A stretch of DNA of 64,000 nt from Opisthorchis felineus (taxonomy: Eukaryota; Platyhelminthes; Trematoda; Opisthorchiida; Opisthorchiidae): NCBI GenBank assembly GCA_004794785.1, contig SJOL01005688.1, forward strand, positions 230,686 to 294,685, given 5' to 3'. Below are positions 46,218-58,229 of the stretch, in pieces (position 1 is the first letter of the stretch; every line of letters begins with the position of its first letter). The position numbers were made by a program, and so were the translations under genes. The notes beneath the pieces were generated by a model. That model did no database searches and was not told the DNA's origin. It was given only the letters and a program-made list of their open reading frames with translations.

Positions 46218-46927
46218 TTAATTTCCTCCTTGGTCTCCACCATGCACACATTTAATATGTCTTTTAAGCGTATATGAACGACCGAATTTTTCCCCACATT
46301 GCTCACATCGTTTCTGATAGTCCTTCATGTGCACCTCTCTGAGGTGTTGATGAAGGTGCCTTTTATGGCTGAGAAGTTTTCCGCATTCATCACACGTATG
46401 GCCCTCTTCTTTTCCGTGTAGTGATTTCCGATGTCGTTGAAGAATATCCCAACTTGCGAAATTCCTGTCACATTCAGGACAAGGGTTACCTCTTTCTTCT
46501 GATTCTTGGACTTGTTTACTTGGTGTTCTCGATGGCAGATAATCAGCCTGATTTGCATGTGTTTTCCGCAAATGCCCTCGAAGACTGTTTTTAGACTTGA
46601 ACGAACGCATGCATAAATTGCAGTGAATATCTCGATCGGTTGAGTGGGATTTTTGATGCTCTAGGACTCTGGACAGGTGAACAAATGATTTGTCGCATAC
46701 GGGACACTTGTAAATACTGTCGAGCTGTTTCAAGTATGACGAGTTATCCGTCACCTTAGTTTTCACCGTCACATCCTGTATATGTTGAACGTCCTGAGTC
46801 ATGTTCACCGATCCGACCTTGAACGTATATGCTGTTTTGAAAAATGATGATAAGCAGGCATAGAATTTGATGGCTTAACACTAAAACGAAGGGTGAAATT
46901 TATTACCTCAATACGGCCGGGAAACAT
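46218..46927 (-). CDS. C2H2 zinc-finger protein, five fingers, two exons
   Basis: Joined exons 46907-46927 (MFPGRIE) and 46218-46817 encode 206 residues ending in TAA; the 89-base intron has GAG|GTAATA and TTCAAG borders and preserves frame. Five C2H2 fingers: C45-C48-H61-H65, C73-C76-H89-H94, C120-C123-H136-H141, C149-C152-H165-H170 and C178-C181-H194-H199. Four have the H-x4-H spacing. The usual TGEKP linkers are absent; a 25-residue linker splits fingers 2 and 3. This suggests a sequence-specific DNA-binding nuclear factor rather than the large tandem KRAB type. The ATG after AAA was chosen because the frame upstream (to a TTG) meets a stop; an extra 5' exon or use of the ATG at 46802 inside exon 2 remains possible. 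No partner gene nearby. Confidence 0.75.
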
Positions 46928-46929
46928 TT

Positions 46930-49800
46930 TAGGAGTAAATGACGACAGAGCAGCATGTAATACCACGTAATGTCCGACGGAATATTTCAAGCGCTTCAAA
47001 TATGTGTCCAAGATTTAGAGTAATCCAAATGCAAGATTTGACGCCAAAATTTGACAGGTTTTTTAAATTTATTTTCTCACACTTCCCGGAAGAGCAAAAC
47101 AACTGAGTATACTACGTAGAAAAATGTGAAATCGCACTCGTTGCTATACATTCCTGAATTAGGCCATGGGTCAGAGGCCTAAACAACCATCAGGCTAATC
47201 AGTGACCCAGACCAAAAACCACACATACAGCGTATACACTGCATGACAGTGAATTATTCATGGTTTAGCCCGCTATCTCTTGTCACGTGTACAGTGCCCG
47301 ACCATTTCGCTTGGCTTTCCGATCAACCAATCCGCCTACTGGCATACACAGCTGCGTCGGTGCCCACACCATCGCATAGGAGGCGGTAGACATCGTTCTA
47401 CCTGTGTGTGACAGGCAAACGTAGATCGTGTTTACAATCCTACTGTGCCTCGCGCGCGACTTTACACTGCAGCAAATGAGTCAGGTGGTCAGGAGTGCAA
47501 GTTGCATTTAGTTGTCTCAAGGACGTGGTACGGGCAGTCCGATTTAGGTGGAACAATCCGGATGTCGGCTTTTTAAACTCAGATCTCAATTGGCCAACAA
47601 TAGTTTCGGCTTTTAGGACTCTGGTTACACACTGGATTCTGTGTTGCCCGCTAACCCCACAACCACCCTTACAATTGCGATAATAAATATTTTGTGTCAG
47701 TGATGAACCGGTCCCCTGAACATATTTAACGAGCAGTTTTACGAATTTACCGGCTTTTCAGCGACCAAAATATATCATGTAATTGTTTGACTCTGCTGTT
47801 GGGTTGTTTGTATTACATTAATCAATTAATCTCACTATTATGACTTAGCAGCGCCGCTGAATGCAGTCTTTAAACTATGCACCTCAAAAATGCGATTTGG
47901 CTCTAGCCGTTCTATTCATTCCTGCTCAGCATTTTTTAGCAGTCCTCATTCCATGATTTCTCCAATCCTACTTATATCTCTAGATTGTGCGAGAGCCGTG
48001 GAACACGATTATGGCCATGTCGCTTATCGGTCTTAATTGGATTCCTATGAGTTCTAGCTTCTACATCCATAGTCCCGCATCTTCAGCTACCCAGGAAAAG
48101 AAGTTGCCCAACAAAAAGTCGTCATCTTATGAAGGTGCGAATCTGATTGAATGAGACAGGTGATCATGTCCATCGTACGAGTGCGATTCTTTGAGACATA
48201 GACACTAGAGCAAGCGGCGGAATTTGTCCTCGAGAAGATAAATCAAATGGCTGTCAAGTCGAAGCGTTGTAGGTGCTCCGCGATCCTTCCGTTCGCATAG
48301 TCTGCCAATGCGAACCAAGCACAGTTTTCACATCGGCTTTCTTGTGTTGTTCCACTGTGGTAGGGCGCTTAACCGGGATCAGAACCAGACCCCAGTGCCC
48401 CTAGTTGATCGGCCTGCCAGACTTCAATGAATACCGGGGCTTCATCCCGTGGTAAGTGAGTCCCTTCACAACTAAATTACTTTGCTTTCCAGCCCTATTC
48501 CTTGTGTTCTTGTCCGGGATAGTTCTTACGTTCCAGAAGCTCAAGCGCAGATGATGCGACTTCATTAATTGTGTTAAGTAGACGTCATGTGTGGGAGAGT
48601 AAGGTTTTCTGCTGTTGTGACTGAGAGTACAGGCTTTATTGAGGCCTGTACTGACCTACCTGAACTACGTCTGAACTACCACCGGGCAGTGACTTAATCC
48701 GGGCTGTGAAAACCAAGAAATATAGACCAGATTTCTCATGCCAGTGTGTACAGCTAAAGCGTCCTAGAAAGTAACAAACTGGTGTCAAATAATGCCCTGG
48801 TGATTATGGTTAAGGGTCACGCCGCACAAAAGCCGCATTAGGAGGCTGCATTAAGAGGCGCTGGTTTCTTAAGATGGGGTCTGGCTTTCAGTTCGCCCTT
48901 GTCGTCTGCTTGAAACTCATAAGACTGATTTCCTGCCAGTGAAGCTCGAAGGATCATTGCGGCATTGAAGCGTGTCCAACACCGCGAGTTGGAAATTTTC
49001 AAAATCTACATCACCGTGCATACCGTGCATACGTTGCACAGTGGTTCTAGCTATCACTGACTCGTTCGCCGATGATCTGGAAGCCAAAATTCAATGGCCG
49101 TGTACTGAGGGCTTTAAATGATATCGTTTGAGGCTTGACTTGGGGTTGCAAATCGCCTTCTTGTTTGACAGGAACAATGGGAGGACAGTTGTCTACTTAC
49201 CAGTGACAGCATGGATGAAGGTACGTCAGTGGGCGCGCAACTAGGTCACGTTTTCCAATGTTCCCAATCACTGGCGGGTTCCGTCTCGGTGCCCTCATCC
49301 AGAGAGACATCAAAAACAGCCCAGGTGTTATTTCTAGTGATGGCTTTCATATTACATTGCTAGGCCATGGCTTTTCCTCCCTCCGAAAGTTATTCAACTA
49401 GATGTATTTGAGACATTCTGCCCACCGGATGACGCCTCAATTGACCAGAACGGCGTTACCTATGGGGTGCCAGCAGGTCGAGTTACGTCTTCCAAAAGGC
49501 TGTCGCGCGTATCGGCATTGCTGATCCAAAATTCTTTCCAGACTCGAAGAAATCTGTGATGAAGTACTGGAGTGTTTTAACCTCCTCATCTCCCATCGGT
49601 TAGGTTTCTGACCCACATAACATTAAGGAGGGAAATGAGGTGTCGTATGTTCTTCTCTGGACAGAAAGTCCGATATCACATCCACGCTACAGATATTCAG
49701 ATTTGAAGAAAGCTGTTACTCCCTTTCGTATCTGCGTGTTAAAATCGTTTTTAGGTGAGTTACTAGGAATGTCACAAGAGCCAAGGTAAAAGTTTGTCCA
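46930..49800. other. No recognised gene
   Basis: Begins with the likely promoter side of the zinc-finger gene; no box stands out. From 48.2 kb the sequence has the uneven GC content and broken frames of old retroelement DNA, but I could not match it to the LINE copies in the window. Confidence 0.3.
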
Positions 49801-49811
49801 TCACAATAATC

Positions 49812-50265
49812 AGTTTATCTGCGCGAATGGGCGCAGATCCTATTCAGACTTGCAGCAGTACCTTAGCTCCTGCAATTGAAAGGCGCATCTCAAAGAGCGA
49901 GATGTGTTAACTTTTGTCATTGCTTTGCTTTTGATGGGGTCAGATTCAAAAAGTGACAAGTCTCCTGCATACTAGAAGCGCTTGAGCAAACTCTTTAGAA
50001 TCCCATCGAACTCACAGGCGTCAACCGCTGTGTTTAGCCAACCTGTGAGGGATGAGACCAGAGGATCTGCTGGATGGCACCGCGGGAATGCTGTTGCTGC
50101 CATGGACATTCCAATGTGATTGTGCAGTCTTTCCGGAGATCGGGATAATCAATTAGTTGCTCCCATTCTACGGTTTTTGATTCGTTTTGTCGGACAGATC
50201 CTGACAGAATTCACACTGGTTTTGATGAGGTCTTAGCGTATCTCATTCTTATATGGTACTTTTTG
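49812..50265. repeat. Diverged tandem duplication, unit 1
   Basis: Pairs with 50266-50640. Shared in order: TTTATCTGC, TCCTATTCAGACTTGCAGCA, GTACCTTAGC, GGCGCATCTCAAA, GGGGTCAGATTCAAAAA, TGATGAGGTCTTAG and a T-rich end. Non-coding on inspection. Confidence 0.65.
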
Positions 50266-50640
50266 TTGCTTATCTGCAGAGACGAGCGTCAGGCTCGATC
50301 CTACTCAGTCTTGCAGCAATACCTTAGCCCTTCCAGTTATAAGACGCACATCAAACCGAAGGGAAGTTTATTCAGGTTATTTTGCTATTGTTTGCCGTTT
50401 GATAGGATCAGATCCAAAAATTGCTAAGCCCTCTGTATACTCTATATTTACGAGCTATGCTGACTGGCACAGCTACAAGGCTGATGCCACGACGACCAGC
50501 CTTTCTGGTGATCAAGATAATCGCTTAGATGCGCGAATTTAACAGCTTTTTCTCTGCACAATATATAACCGTTTGCTTTGGTCAGATACGTCTTGGGCGA
50601 ATCCACGCCGTTTTCGATGAGATATTAGTTCCTTTTTTGC
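50266..50640. repeat. Diverged tandem duplication, unit 2
   Basis: CTTATCTGC, TCCTACTCAGTCTTGCAGCA, ATACCTTAGC, GACGCACATCAAA, AGGATCAGATCCAAAAA, CGATGAGATATTAG. About 80 bases shorter than unit 1, the loss being in the middle. Confidence 0.65.
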
Positions 50641-50649
50641 TTTAAAATG

Positions 50650-52355
50650 ACTGTTTCGTGCTTTCGTCTTTTCGCTATGCACACCGTCTGCAATTGCTTT
50701 GCGGCAGAATCACATTGTAATCCTTATTTTAATATCGTGGATCATCAATGCAGCCCATTTGGCCAATTACTGATCGGTTCCTTCTACCTATTTTTTGCTG
50801 ACATTTACTTTGCTCTGGCTGGTCGATAAAATCCTGAGTTTTTGCTGTCCAACAGAGCTTTCAGTCTTGTGTAGTTCACTGTTTAGTGGTTGAGATATCG
50901 GTGTGCTTTGTCGTATTCCAAGACTGCCTGTAGGAAATGTCGAGCATCAGTTACACATACTTAATTTGATGATATCCAGGAGCCAGTTGATCGAGTCGGA
51001 ATTGTTGAAGAGACAGCTTTTGAACGACGTCAGCACATTCCTTTCTACAGGTTATACTACATCATACATTTCCTAACTTGCGGTACCAGACCAAAGAGAG
51101 AGTATATAAACTAGCTCAAATCGATATTGCTGGACTGAGTTGGTTATCGGAGGCTCATGAACCGAAGAAATGCAGGGGACTTCAAGTGAAAGTGAATTGA
51201 ATCGTACTACGGACATCTAATTTTGCCAAAGTTTTTTCTGTTTCTTTTACTTATCGATTTTATTCCATTGAAGAAAAATTTGCCCCAAGTAAAAACGAAT
51301 TACCTTTTCATTTCCTGAGTGGGGGTTTGATACCACATGCTTGTTGTTCGATCAACTTGGCAAGTTGATGCCAAATGTTGTCAGTAGTAAGGGTAATATC
51401 ATTGGTCGATAATAGCTTAGCCTCTCGTTCGCGTTTAACGTTGTCGTTGAGCAGCGTTCTGTTCATGATGATATACGTCTTGTTGGCAGATGGTTGGTGA
51501 CCTTTGGTTGCGATTGGCCGATGGGATGGCCGATCCTATTGGCTGCCTGGTGGGCTTACTGAGCCAAGCTGTCAGGCTTAACAAACGGAACACCAGTGAA
51601 TTCTTGGATTAAAGCTTGAGTTCTCACTGAGGTCAACAGCAACACGGCTCCTTTGCCATCAGCAGGTCCTAGAAGTTACTTGAGAGTTTATCTTCGAAAC
51701 CAGAGTCTACACTAAACCATTGGGAGAGCTCCTCAACTGTGAGGCCATTTACACGTTAGACAAAAGCCTATTTTCTTGTGAAGTATTTACTGCCAGAAAC
51801 TTACCATTTTGGTGTTGGACCTGAATCACCTTCATTTATCTTCACAAAGTGTCGCAGCACTGCCTCGGAACTAAACTACTATACAGCAGTCCGTCCGAAG
51901 TTAGAATTCCGCCGTTTGGGCTCTAGAATACTAGCCCGCAAAGCAGGTTAGTCCACGAGGAGATGCTTTCACACATCCTTTGTGAGTGATATTCAATTTG
52001 AGGGTATTTTATAGTCAATGACGGATGACGTTGTTGGCTCCTCTGACTTGGCTTGATAGGGATAGAACACACTGCAGTCCGAAATCTGTGACCGTACCCT
52101 TTGTTGAAAAGGCACATGTTTGAGGTTAAAGTTCGTCTTGAGGATTACAATTCGCACGAAAAATAAGTGAATCTTATCGCACATAGGCGGTTGTGTTGGG
52201 TAGAACGCTGAAATAAAGTAGCAGAAATAACCCTAGTTCGAACATTCTTCTGCAGGAGAATGCGTCTCACGTGAATACTTAACACATAAAACTAACAGGA
52301 TAGCCACTTCGGAAACTGAGTGTTCGTTTTTGAATGAACACATTAGTGACCTCAC
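50650..52355. other. No recognised gene
   Basis: Unassigned. A minus-strand frame ending ATG AAA AG|GTAATT near 51303 (peptide DRTTSMWYQTPTQEM) has a fair donor but only a weak acceptor. Confidence 0.35.
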
Positions 52356-52361
52356 GACCAG

Positions 52362-52495
52362 TGGTTTAAGAAACCATACAGTGATATCTCGAATATCGTC
52401 CCAATCGAAGCACGAGGCAGACTTTGTGCAACACATTCAGTTGAAGAATATCGTAGATGATGTATTCAGCCGAGATTCAGTTAAGTGGCTTAAAA
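52362..52495 (-). repeat. Dispersed repeat D, partial
   Basis: GATATCTCGAATATCGTCCC, GAAGCACGAGGCAGACTTTG, GCCGAGATTCAGTT. Contains the same CTCGAATATC sequence that served as the SINE target at 20 kb, here empty. Confidence 0.7.
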
Positions 52496-52879
52496 AACAA
52501 ACTGAATTGCAATTGAGTGTATGTAGTGGTAGTTAATAGCTTACATAAAGGAACATGCTCTTGAAACAGGCCGTTGAGTTCCTCAACTAAAATAGACGGA
52601 AAGAGATCATATAAACGGTGGTTCCTTCAACATGAAAGCACGGAAATTGCTGCGAGTATCACATGATCCCTGCCTTTATACAGCACCGCATCAGGGTGAG
52701 AACTGAGAAGGGGGAACGAATGTGCTGATATGGCAATCCCCCCGAAGGGGTGACACAGTGGGGATAAGGATGCTTTTTGGCTCCATCTAAGGATTGGTCT
52801 TCTCGAGAGAAGTCTAAACTATCTCATGGTTAATATAAAATGCTTTAACTACCATTACATACTAATGGTCTCCTGAATG

Positions 52880-52945
52880 CAAGTGATTGCAGTTATAATA
52901 ATGTATAATAATGTACATAATAATTTATAATACTATTTTGTGGAT
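52880..52945. repeat. AT-rich (ATAATGT)n-like tract
   Basis: Short repeats of ATAATGTATAATAATGTAC and variants. Confidence 0.7.
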
Positions 52946-52984
52946 ATAATTTTAATTCCTTGAAGGAATACGTCTCTTAGAGCT

Positions 52985-53140
52985 GGTGAAAACCGTTCGG
53001 CAGCCTACGGCGGACTCCGCCTTTCTTGAAGCTCATCAGGTAGACACAGCCCCCAGTTTTTCTCAACGTTATTTTCTAATTGAACACAAATTGTACGAAG
53101 TTCGTGAAATACACTCATTTGCATACTGATTTGGTTTTAC
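52985..53140 (+). repeat. Dispersed repeat D pieces, end then start
   Basis: The end piece (CTTTCTTGAAGCTCATCAGG) at 53020 is followed 70 bases on by the start piece (ACTCATTTGCATACTGATTT), in the same orientation. This looks like remnants of two copies head-to-tail. Confidence 0.5.
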
Positions 53141-53617
53141 TTCCTGTTACTATTTCGACAGTGTGTCGGCAGTCACTTTTGAATCTAACCCACAAGCAAC
53201 CAGCTAAAATGTTAGGAAAACTCACGACGGTGCTGCGACGTCACCAACGTTTCAAAATATCCTAGCAGCAAAACAAAGGTGATGATTTTCATTCCAGTCA
53301 GAGTATCCCTCCAAAACGCATCAAATTCCTCTTTTATACGTTCCCTTAATTAGGACAATCTCGTTGGTTAAATGAACGCCACTGAGAATAGAGATCATCC
53401 TGTGGAACCTAATTGGACGTTAGTTGTTGACAAAGAACTGTTTTTCGTTTATTTATCGGTCCATATATCACGCGAAGGCCTAACTATTTTATGGTTAGGA
53501 ACATTATGGTTAGTGTGGGTCCACTCTGTGGATGTGGGTAGATTTGCAAATTTAATGGGGATTTCATCCGGTAAATTTAGCTAATCTATGCTGAAAATCC
53601 GACAAACAGTTGTTTCA

Positions 53618-53750
53618 TTCTGATTTCCTGAGTTTTGTGAGATGCGCACTGCTGATGATTCCCGATCAGGACGAAAAAGGTGCACAGTGCTTCTTGGTAT
53701 CCAGCATAGATTGGCTTCACCTGCAAGTCGAAATCCCAATTAAACCTACC
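53618..53750 (+). mobile_element. tRNA-like SINE, family C, 5'-truncated
   Basis: Only the body: TTTTGTGAGATGCGCACTGC, GATGATTCCCGATC, CAGCATAGATTGGCTTCACC. The tRNA-like head is missing. Confidence 0.65.
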
Positions 53751-53999
53751 ACTACCTGTATCACCCTTCTTGGGGCTCAAGAAACTGGTGCATTCCCGGT
53801 ATTCCTATCATCTTGACTTCTTGCCTAAGCGCCAAGCGGTACGAACGTGGTGAGAAACATGAGGTTCATCTGCAGGATGTCGTCTCGTTCGACCACGACA
53901 TTTCAAATGTCATCCGGATCTATCCAGTGACTTGGTAGCTATGGCATATTGTGCGAATCTACATTTGGGACGCATCATATGCACTAGAAAATCATTTGT

Positions 54000-54690
54000 C
54001 CGTTGACACATGTTTGCAGCGCAACCTGGGCTTGACCCTGACCTTGCCTATCAGGGGACATTAACGGGACGAAAGTCTCTACCTCGTTCAGTGTACAAGA
54101 CCAATAGTGAGTGGATGTCCTCGCCACGAACGGTGATGAAACGGGGTAAACATTCAGGCCCAATTGGTTCATCCTATGAGCAGCTCTAACGGAAGGTGTA
54201 ATGGCACTCGCGTAGCAAACTTGCAAGCTTGAAAAATATGAATTTCACCCTGGCGGATCTTGTTCAGTGCATAAGTCTGTCCTGCCTACTTCAGCCCACT
54301 AGGGACGCAAGCGCGACGGAAAGCACGTGACGCGTCAGCTCAGTTCCAACGTCAGGTATATAGCCTGCACATAGCCCGAGGGACTCGCGCACGTGCAAGC
54401 GGTAGAACACAAGTGACTTTCACACCAGTCACGACACATAAAAGGTGGTGACCAGCCTCTGGCAAACCACATGCCTTCATGAAGGCTACACTCGATGGTC
54501 GAATCGTCGGACAACTCATCTTGTGTACCCGTTGCGTGGTCACCAGTGTTTCCGCTATGGCGTAGAAACCACCCTAAAGTGAAGATCGTGCACATTCAGC
54601 GCACTGTGACCCCTTTTAATTCACGCGAAAGGCATGCCAACGACGGTATAACGGAATACTGGACGCCAATGCTTTTGATCCAGAATTTTA
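54000..54690. repeat. Direct repeat pair E, copy 1
   Basis: Pairs with 55535-56105 in the same order: TTGGTTCATCCTATGAGCAG, a GCGCGACGGAAAGCACGTGA region, CACGTGCAAGCGGTAGAACAC and GACGGTATAACGGAATACTG. Copies are clearly diverged and have lost coding frames. Could be terminal repeats of one old element or two insertions. Confidence 0.6.
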
Positions 54691-54845
54691 GCTTTTCGGT
54701 TTTCAGATGCGCCATAGATTGTTTGAGGGATGAAAGGCTCATTGGTAAAAACAACACCCTGAGAGTATTCCTGTGGACTGAGAAAACGAAACTGCTCTGA
54801 TCTGAGAAGACACTCCATCACTTACGAGAGCTCTCTCTTTCACAG

Positions 54846-55177
54846 TGACATTGGGTTTTGGGATAGGACGGTATGTTGATAAACTGTTTTTCGATATTAA
54901 TAACACCTTGGAATTAGATGAACTATTGACGACGTTGAAGGCAAAATGTCGGACAGTAATCGTTGTTCTGAATAAACCAGATCAACGTAGAAGAAACTTC
55001 CAGGCTATCGATTCCAATAACACTCAGATCGTTCAAACAGACCGTACTCGTTTTTTGGTTATACACCGAATGTGCTTCTCGACGGGTAAAAAACAGACAT
55101 GCCTCAATATGTTATTCTTTTTAAATGCCACCCAAAGGAAATACGCCATTTCTCAAGTAGGAGAGTCTCACTCATAA
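54846..55177 (+). CDS. Uncharacterised terminal-exon candidate
   Basis: Follows an excellent acceptor (GAGCTCTCTCTTTCACAG). About 110 codons to TAA, starting LGFGIGRYVDKLFFDIN, then TLELDELLTTLKAKC and CRTVIVVLNKPDQRRRNFQ. No family recognised. It lies exactly between the two copies of repeat pair E, so it may be the remains of that element's own ORF. An internal ACA|GTAATC could be a donor. Length alone is not beyond chance. Confidence 0.3.
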
Positions 55178-55534
55178 CCGTCTAAGTAAAACCGTGGCGA
55201 GCAATTTACCCAGCAGGAATGCGCTACTTAGGAAGGCATTGTCAGTTAATAGTTGCATGCTGAACTGAGGAAAGAAGCTAAATAGATGAGTCCACCAAGA
55301 CTGTTTCTCTACATAAGCTCTTTCAACCTGTTGAACGGATATCAATTGATCGCCAAGGTCGTCTTTTCAAATACGGCATTCACTTTTCTGGCTAATGAAA
55401 TTCATTTTTCTCAAAAGCAATTGAACTACCCGCAAAAGGCAAGCACCCCAGCAAATAATGAAAAAGGCGATCCTGAAAGGCCGCTTTCCAGAGCAGAGAC
55501 CCTCAATAACAACCCCTGGGAGTGAGAAACACGA

Positions 55535-56105
55535 AGTACATCCGCAAAATGCGTGCTGATCGCGACTTGGCTGATATTAGCATATTGTGTGCTGACGAGT
55601 TGGTTCATCCTACTAGCAGCTTCAATGCGAGCTTTAATGGTTCTCCCGTTGCAAAGTCGCTGATTCTGAATTCCAGCTGAGGAAATGTGATCATCATCCT
55701 GACGGGGCATATTTAGTGGTTGAGGTTGATATTTGGTTCACTACCTACTTCATCAAGTAAGGGCAAATCAAGCGCGAGGACCCTCACGTGGCACGACAGC
55801 TCAGTCCCAAGGTCAGGTGTGAAGCATGCACAGAGCGCGACACACGCACGCACAAGCGGCGGAACACACGTGACCAGTGTAGACCATTGTCCGGTTAGCC
55901 ACATTCCTCGATAAAGGCCATCCTCGGTGGTCTAAACGTTGGACAGTTTATAATATATATTAGCTGAGTAGGCATCAGTATAGAATCCACTCTAACCTGA
56001 ATATCATGAAGATGCACTATAATGTGATCTCGTTTAACGCATGCGAATGGTTTGTCGATGACGGTATAACGGAATGCTCGAAGTCTATGCTTGTGAACGC
56101 CTAAT
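55535..56105. repeat. Direct repeat pair E, copy 2
   Basis: GTTGGTTCATCCTACTAGCA, GCGCGAGGACCCTCACGTGG, GCACAAGCGGCGGAACACAC and GACGGTATAACGGAATGCTC align with copy 1 about 1.4 kb upstream. Confidence 0.6.
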
Positions 56106-56109
56106 GAAC

Positions 56110-57790
56110 CTGAAATTTACCTTGTGAATATTTGGATAAATTTACTCTGATGACCAACTTACGTCGACAAATTTCAAAGCCCAAGCTTTGGAATCCAACC
56201 TCAGTACGGGACACGCTTTAGCGCTCCTAGCAGGCCTCTTAGCCACACCATCATCAATTATCTTTCAATACAGATAACTTACTGGCAGGGGTTGGAGATT
56301 GTTGAATTTAGAAATGGACAGCAGGGGATCTCAAATATCTGAGAGAATCTTTATTTGGCTTTTTGTTATGTGGTGCTGCAATGCACGAAAGAGATTCACC
56401 TACCTGGTCGATCAAAAGTGATCACTCAGTGGAATTCGAAACCACACACAAAGAGTATGATATCTTTCACTTTGTTGATACGTACGTTGAACGAGATATT
56501 CCGCCAGACAAGCGAGCACAAATTCGTAGTTCGTTTTTCCACAATATTCGAGGAGGACCAGTGTCTGAGAATAATGCCACCAAAGGACGTTTCGAGATGC
56601 AGTGCAGGTTCTAGGATTAGCACCCACAAATTCTTGCCTTGCTGGTTCAGCTGTTATCAGCCTCACTCGAAGGAGGATGAGTCAGTCAGAAATGACTCTT
56701 GACTGCCTCCAAGGAATCAAATGTTCTGAAAAATTTAAAGATATGAGGTGGACCAAACATTAGTATTGATTCCAGGATTCATCTTCTTGAATAAGATGGG
56801 AGTTTTTCGCTGTTCTCCAGTGACTCACATCTTTCAGGTAACCTGATTTTTTAAAGGTGTTCTGATACTTAAACACGAGTAGAACTCAAATTTTTGTTTG
56901 TGGGCAGCGAACCTTACCGTAAATCAATACCTTACTGTACTAACACGACTGTGCCGTTGTAATGAATCGCCCTAGGCTAAGGGTTGTTCTTAGATTAATC
57001 AGCTCCTCGAACGAAAACTTGGTTGCATGTTTCCGTCTGTTTCTTCTTACGGGGGCTAATTGGGCATTAGTTACGGAAAATGACACCCCGCTAGAAACTC
57101 ACTCGCTCATTAGGCAGGATGTGCTTGGTTTTCAACACTATTCGAAGTGGAATACATACCATAGCAGATGACATCCAGAAACCAAACCTTCCACTAATTG
57201 GTAAACATTGCTATGGCGAGGCGGCTAATAGAAACCTCCTATTTTCCCAGTAGACAAACCATGTGAGCTACGTTCAGCTGCAATTCTCTTTCTCCGGTTG
57301 AGTAGAACTCGGTCCATTCTGCCTTGCCTGATGGACTACATCGATCATCGGTCAGTCTGTGTTAAACTAAGTGCTACGGCATGATACTGGGCCCGCACAT
57401 TGGAGAAGATTCTACGCAGGGATGATTCAGACTGAATCACAACAACTGTTCTCCCTAGGTGAAACTTGTTGTTAAGACGAGCGCACTTTGCAGTCAAATG
57501 AATTTGGCGTCAAGCAGATATGACAATTGGAACCAGTAGTACTTCAGCCACCCCGACACGACTCTTTTCCTCTTGTCTTACCAATAGCAAACTCAGTCAT
57601 ATGAGACGTCTTACTCGCACGCTGGGACGTCATTTCAAACCTCGGCTAACAGAGTAGCTGTTTCCTCCTGCAAACTTCTTTTAAAGCAGCCCGACTGGTG
57701 GTTTGAACACTTCACCATTCGGTCAACAGCGGCTGATCAGCATTGTGATTAGCTCCCACTTAGACGGGATACAGCGCTGTTAATCCTTCA
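56110..57790. other. No recognised gene
   Basis: Unassigned. Overlapping frames on both strands at 56355-56702 show no motif I can name. Confidence 0.3.
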
Positions 57791-57794
57791 ATCA

Positions 57795-58225
57795 CGGGAT
57801 GCGACTGAAGGAAGAGGTGACAGGAAAACGGATTTTCTCCCGTATGCTCACGAAGATGTTCAGCCAGTCCCTGTTACGATTCATATTTTTCCACATACTG
57901 CGAACACATACTGAAAACCATTGTTGCCCACCTGTCTGCCTTCCGAATTATTTTCCACATACATTTCTTCCTTGTCATGGACATACATATGCCACACTAC
58001 GGCCGATGGACTATTTTGCTCGGAACCGCAAAATGCCCATTTGTCGTTATGCACCGAATGAGTTTCAAGATGACGGAACAGGTATCAAGATTGTTTTTAT
58101 ACAGTTGAGCAAATAGGACACTGCCACAAGATTTTCACGGGCTCCTTCGGCGAAGGAACCGCTCGCTTTGTTTCTGCGGTACTCGGATGAGCAGTACGTA
58201 TTCTGTGATCCTGACCAAAGAATCC
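57795..58225 (-). pseudogene. C2H2 zinc-finger pseudogene
   Basis: The minus strand reads STAETKRAVPSPKEPVKILW, then a finger CPIC-x12-H-x3-H with two in-frame stops inside it, a second degenerate finger (FCGSEQ...WHMYVH, second Cys lost) and, after a frameshift, a third: C-S-Q-Y-x12-HLREH followed by the classical linker TGENPF. Finger spacing is kept exactly while the second Cys of the last finger is Tyr (a one-base change from TGT to TAT) and a stop lies in its helix region. The pattern fits decay of a once normal zinc-finger exon. Its TGE-type linker differs from the intact gene at 46 kb, so it is probably a different paralogue. Confidence 0.7.
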
Positions 58226-58229
58226 TGGT

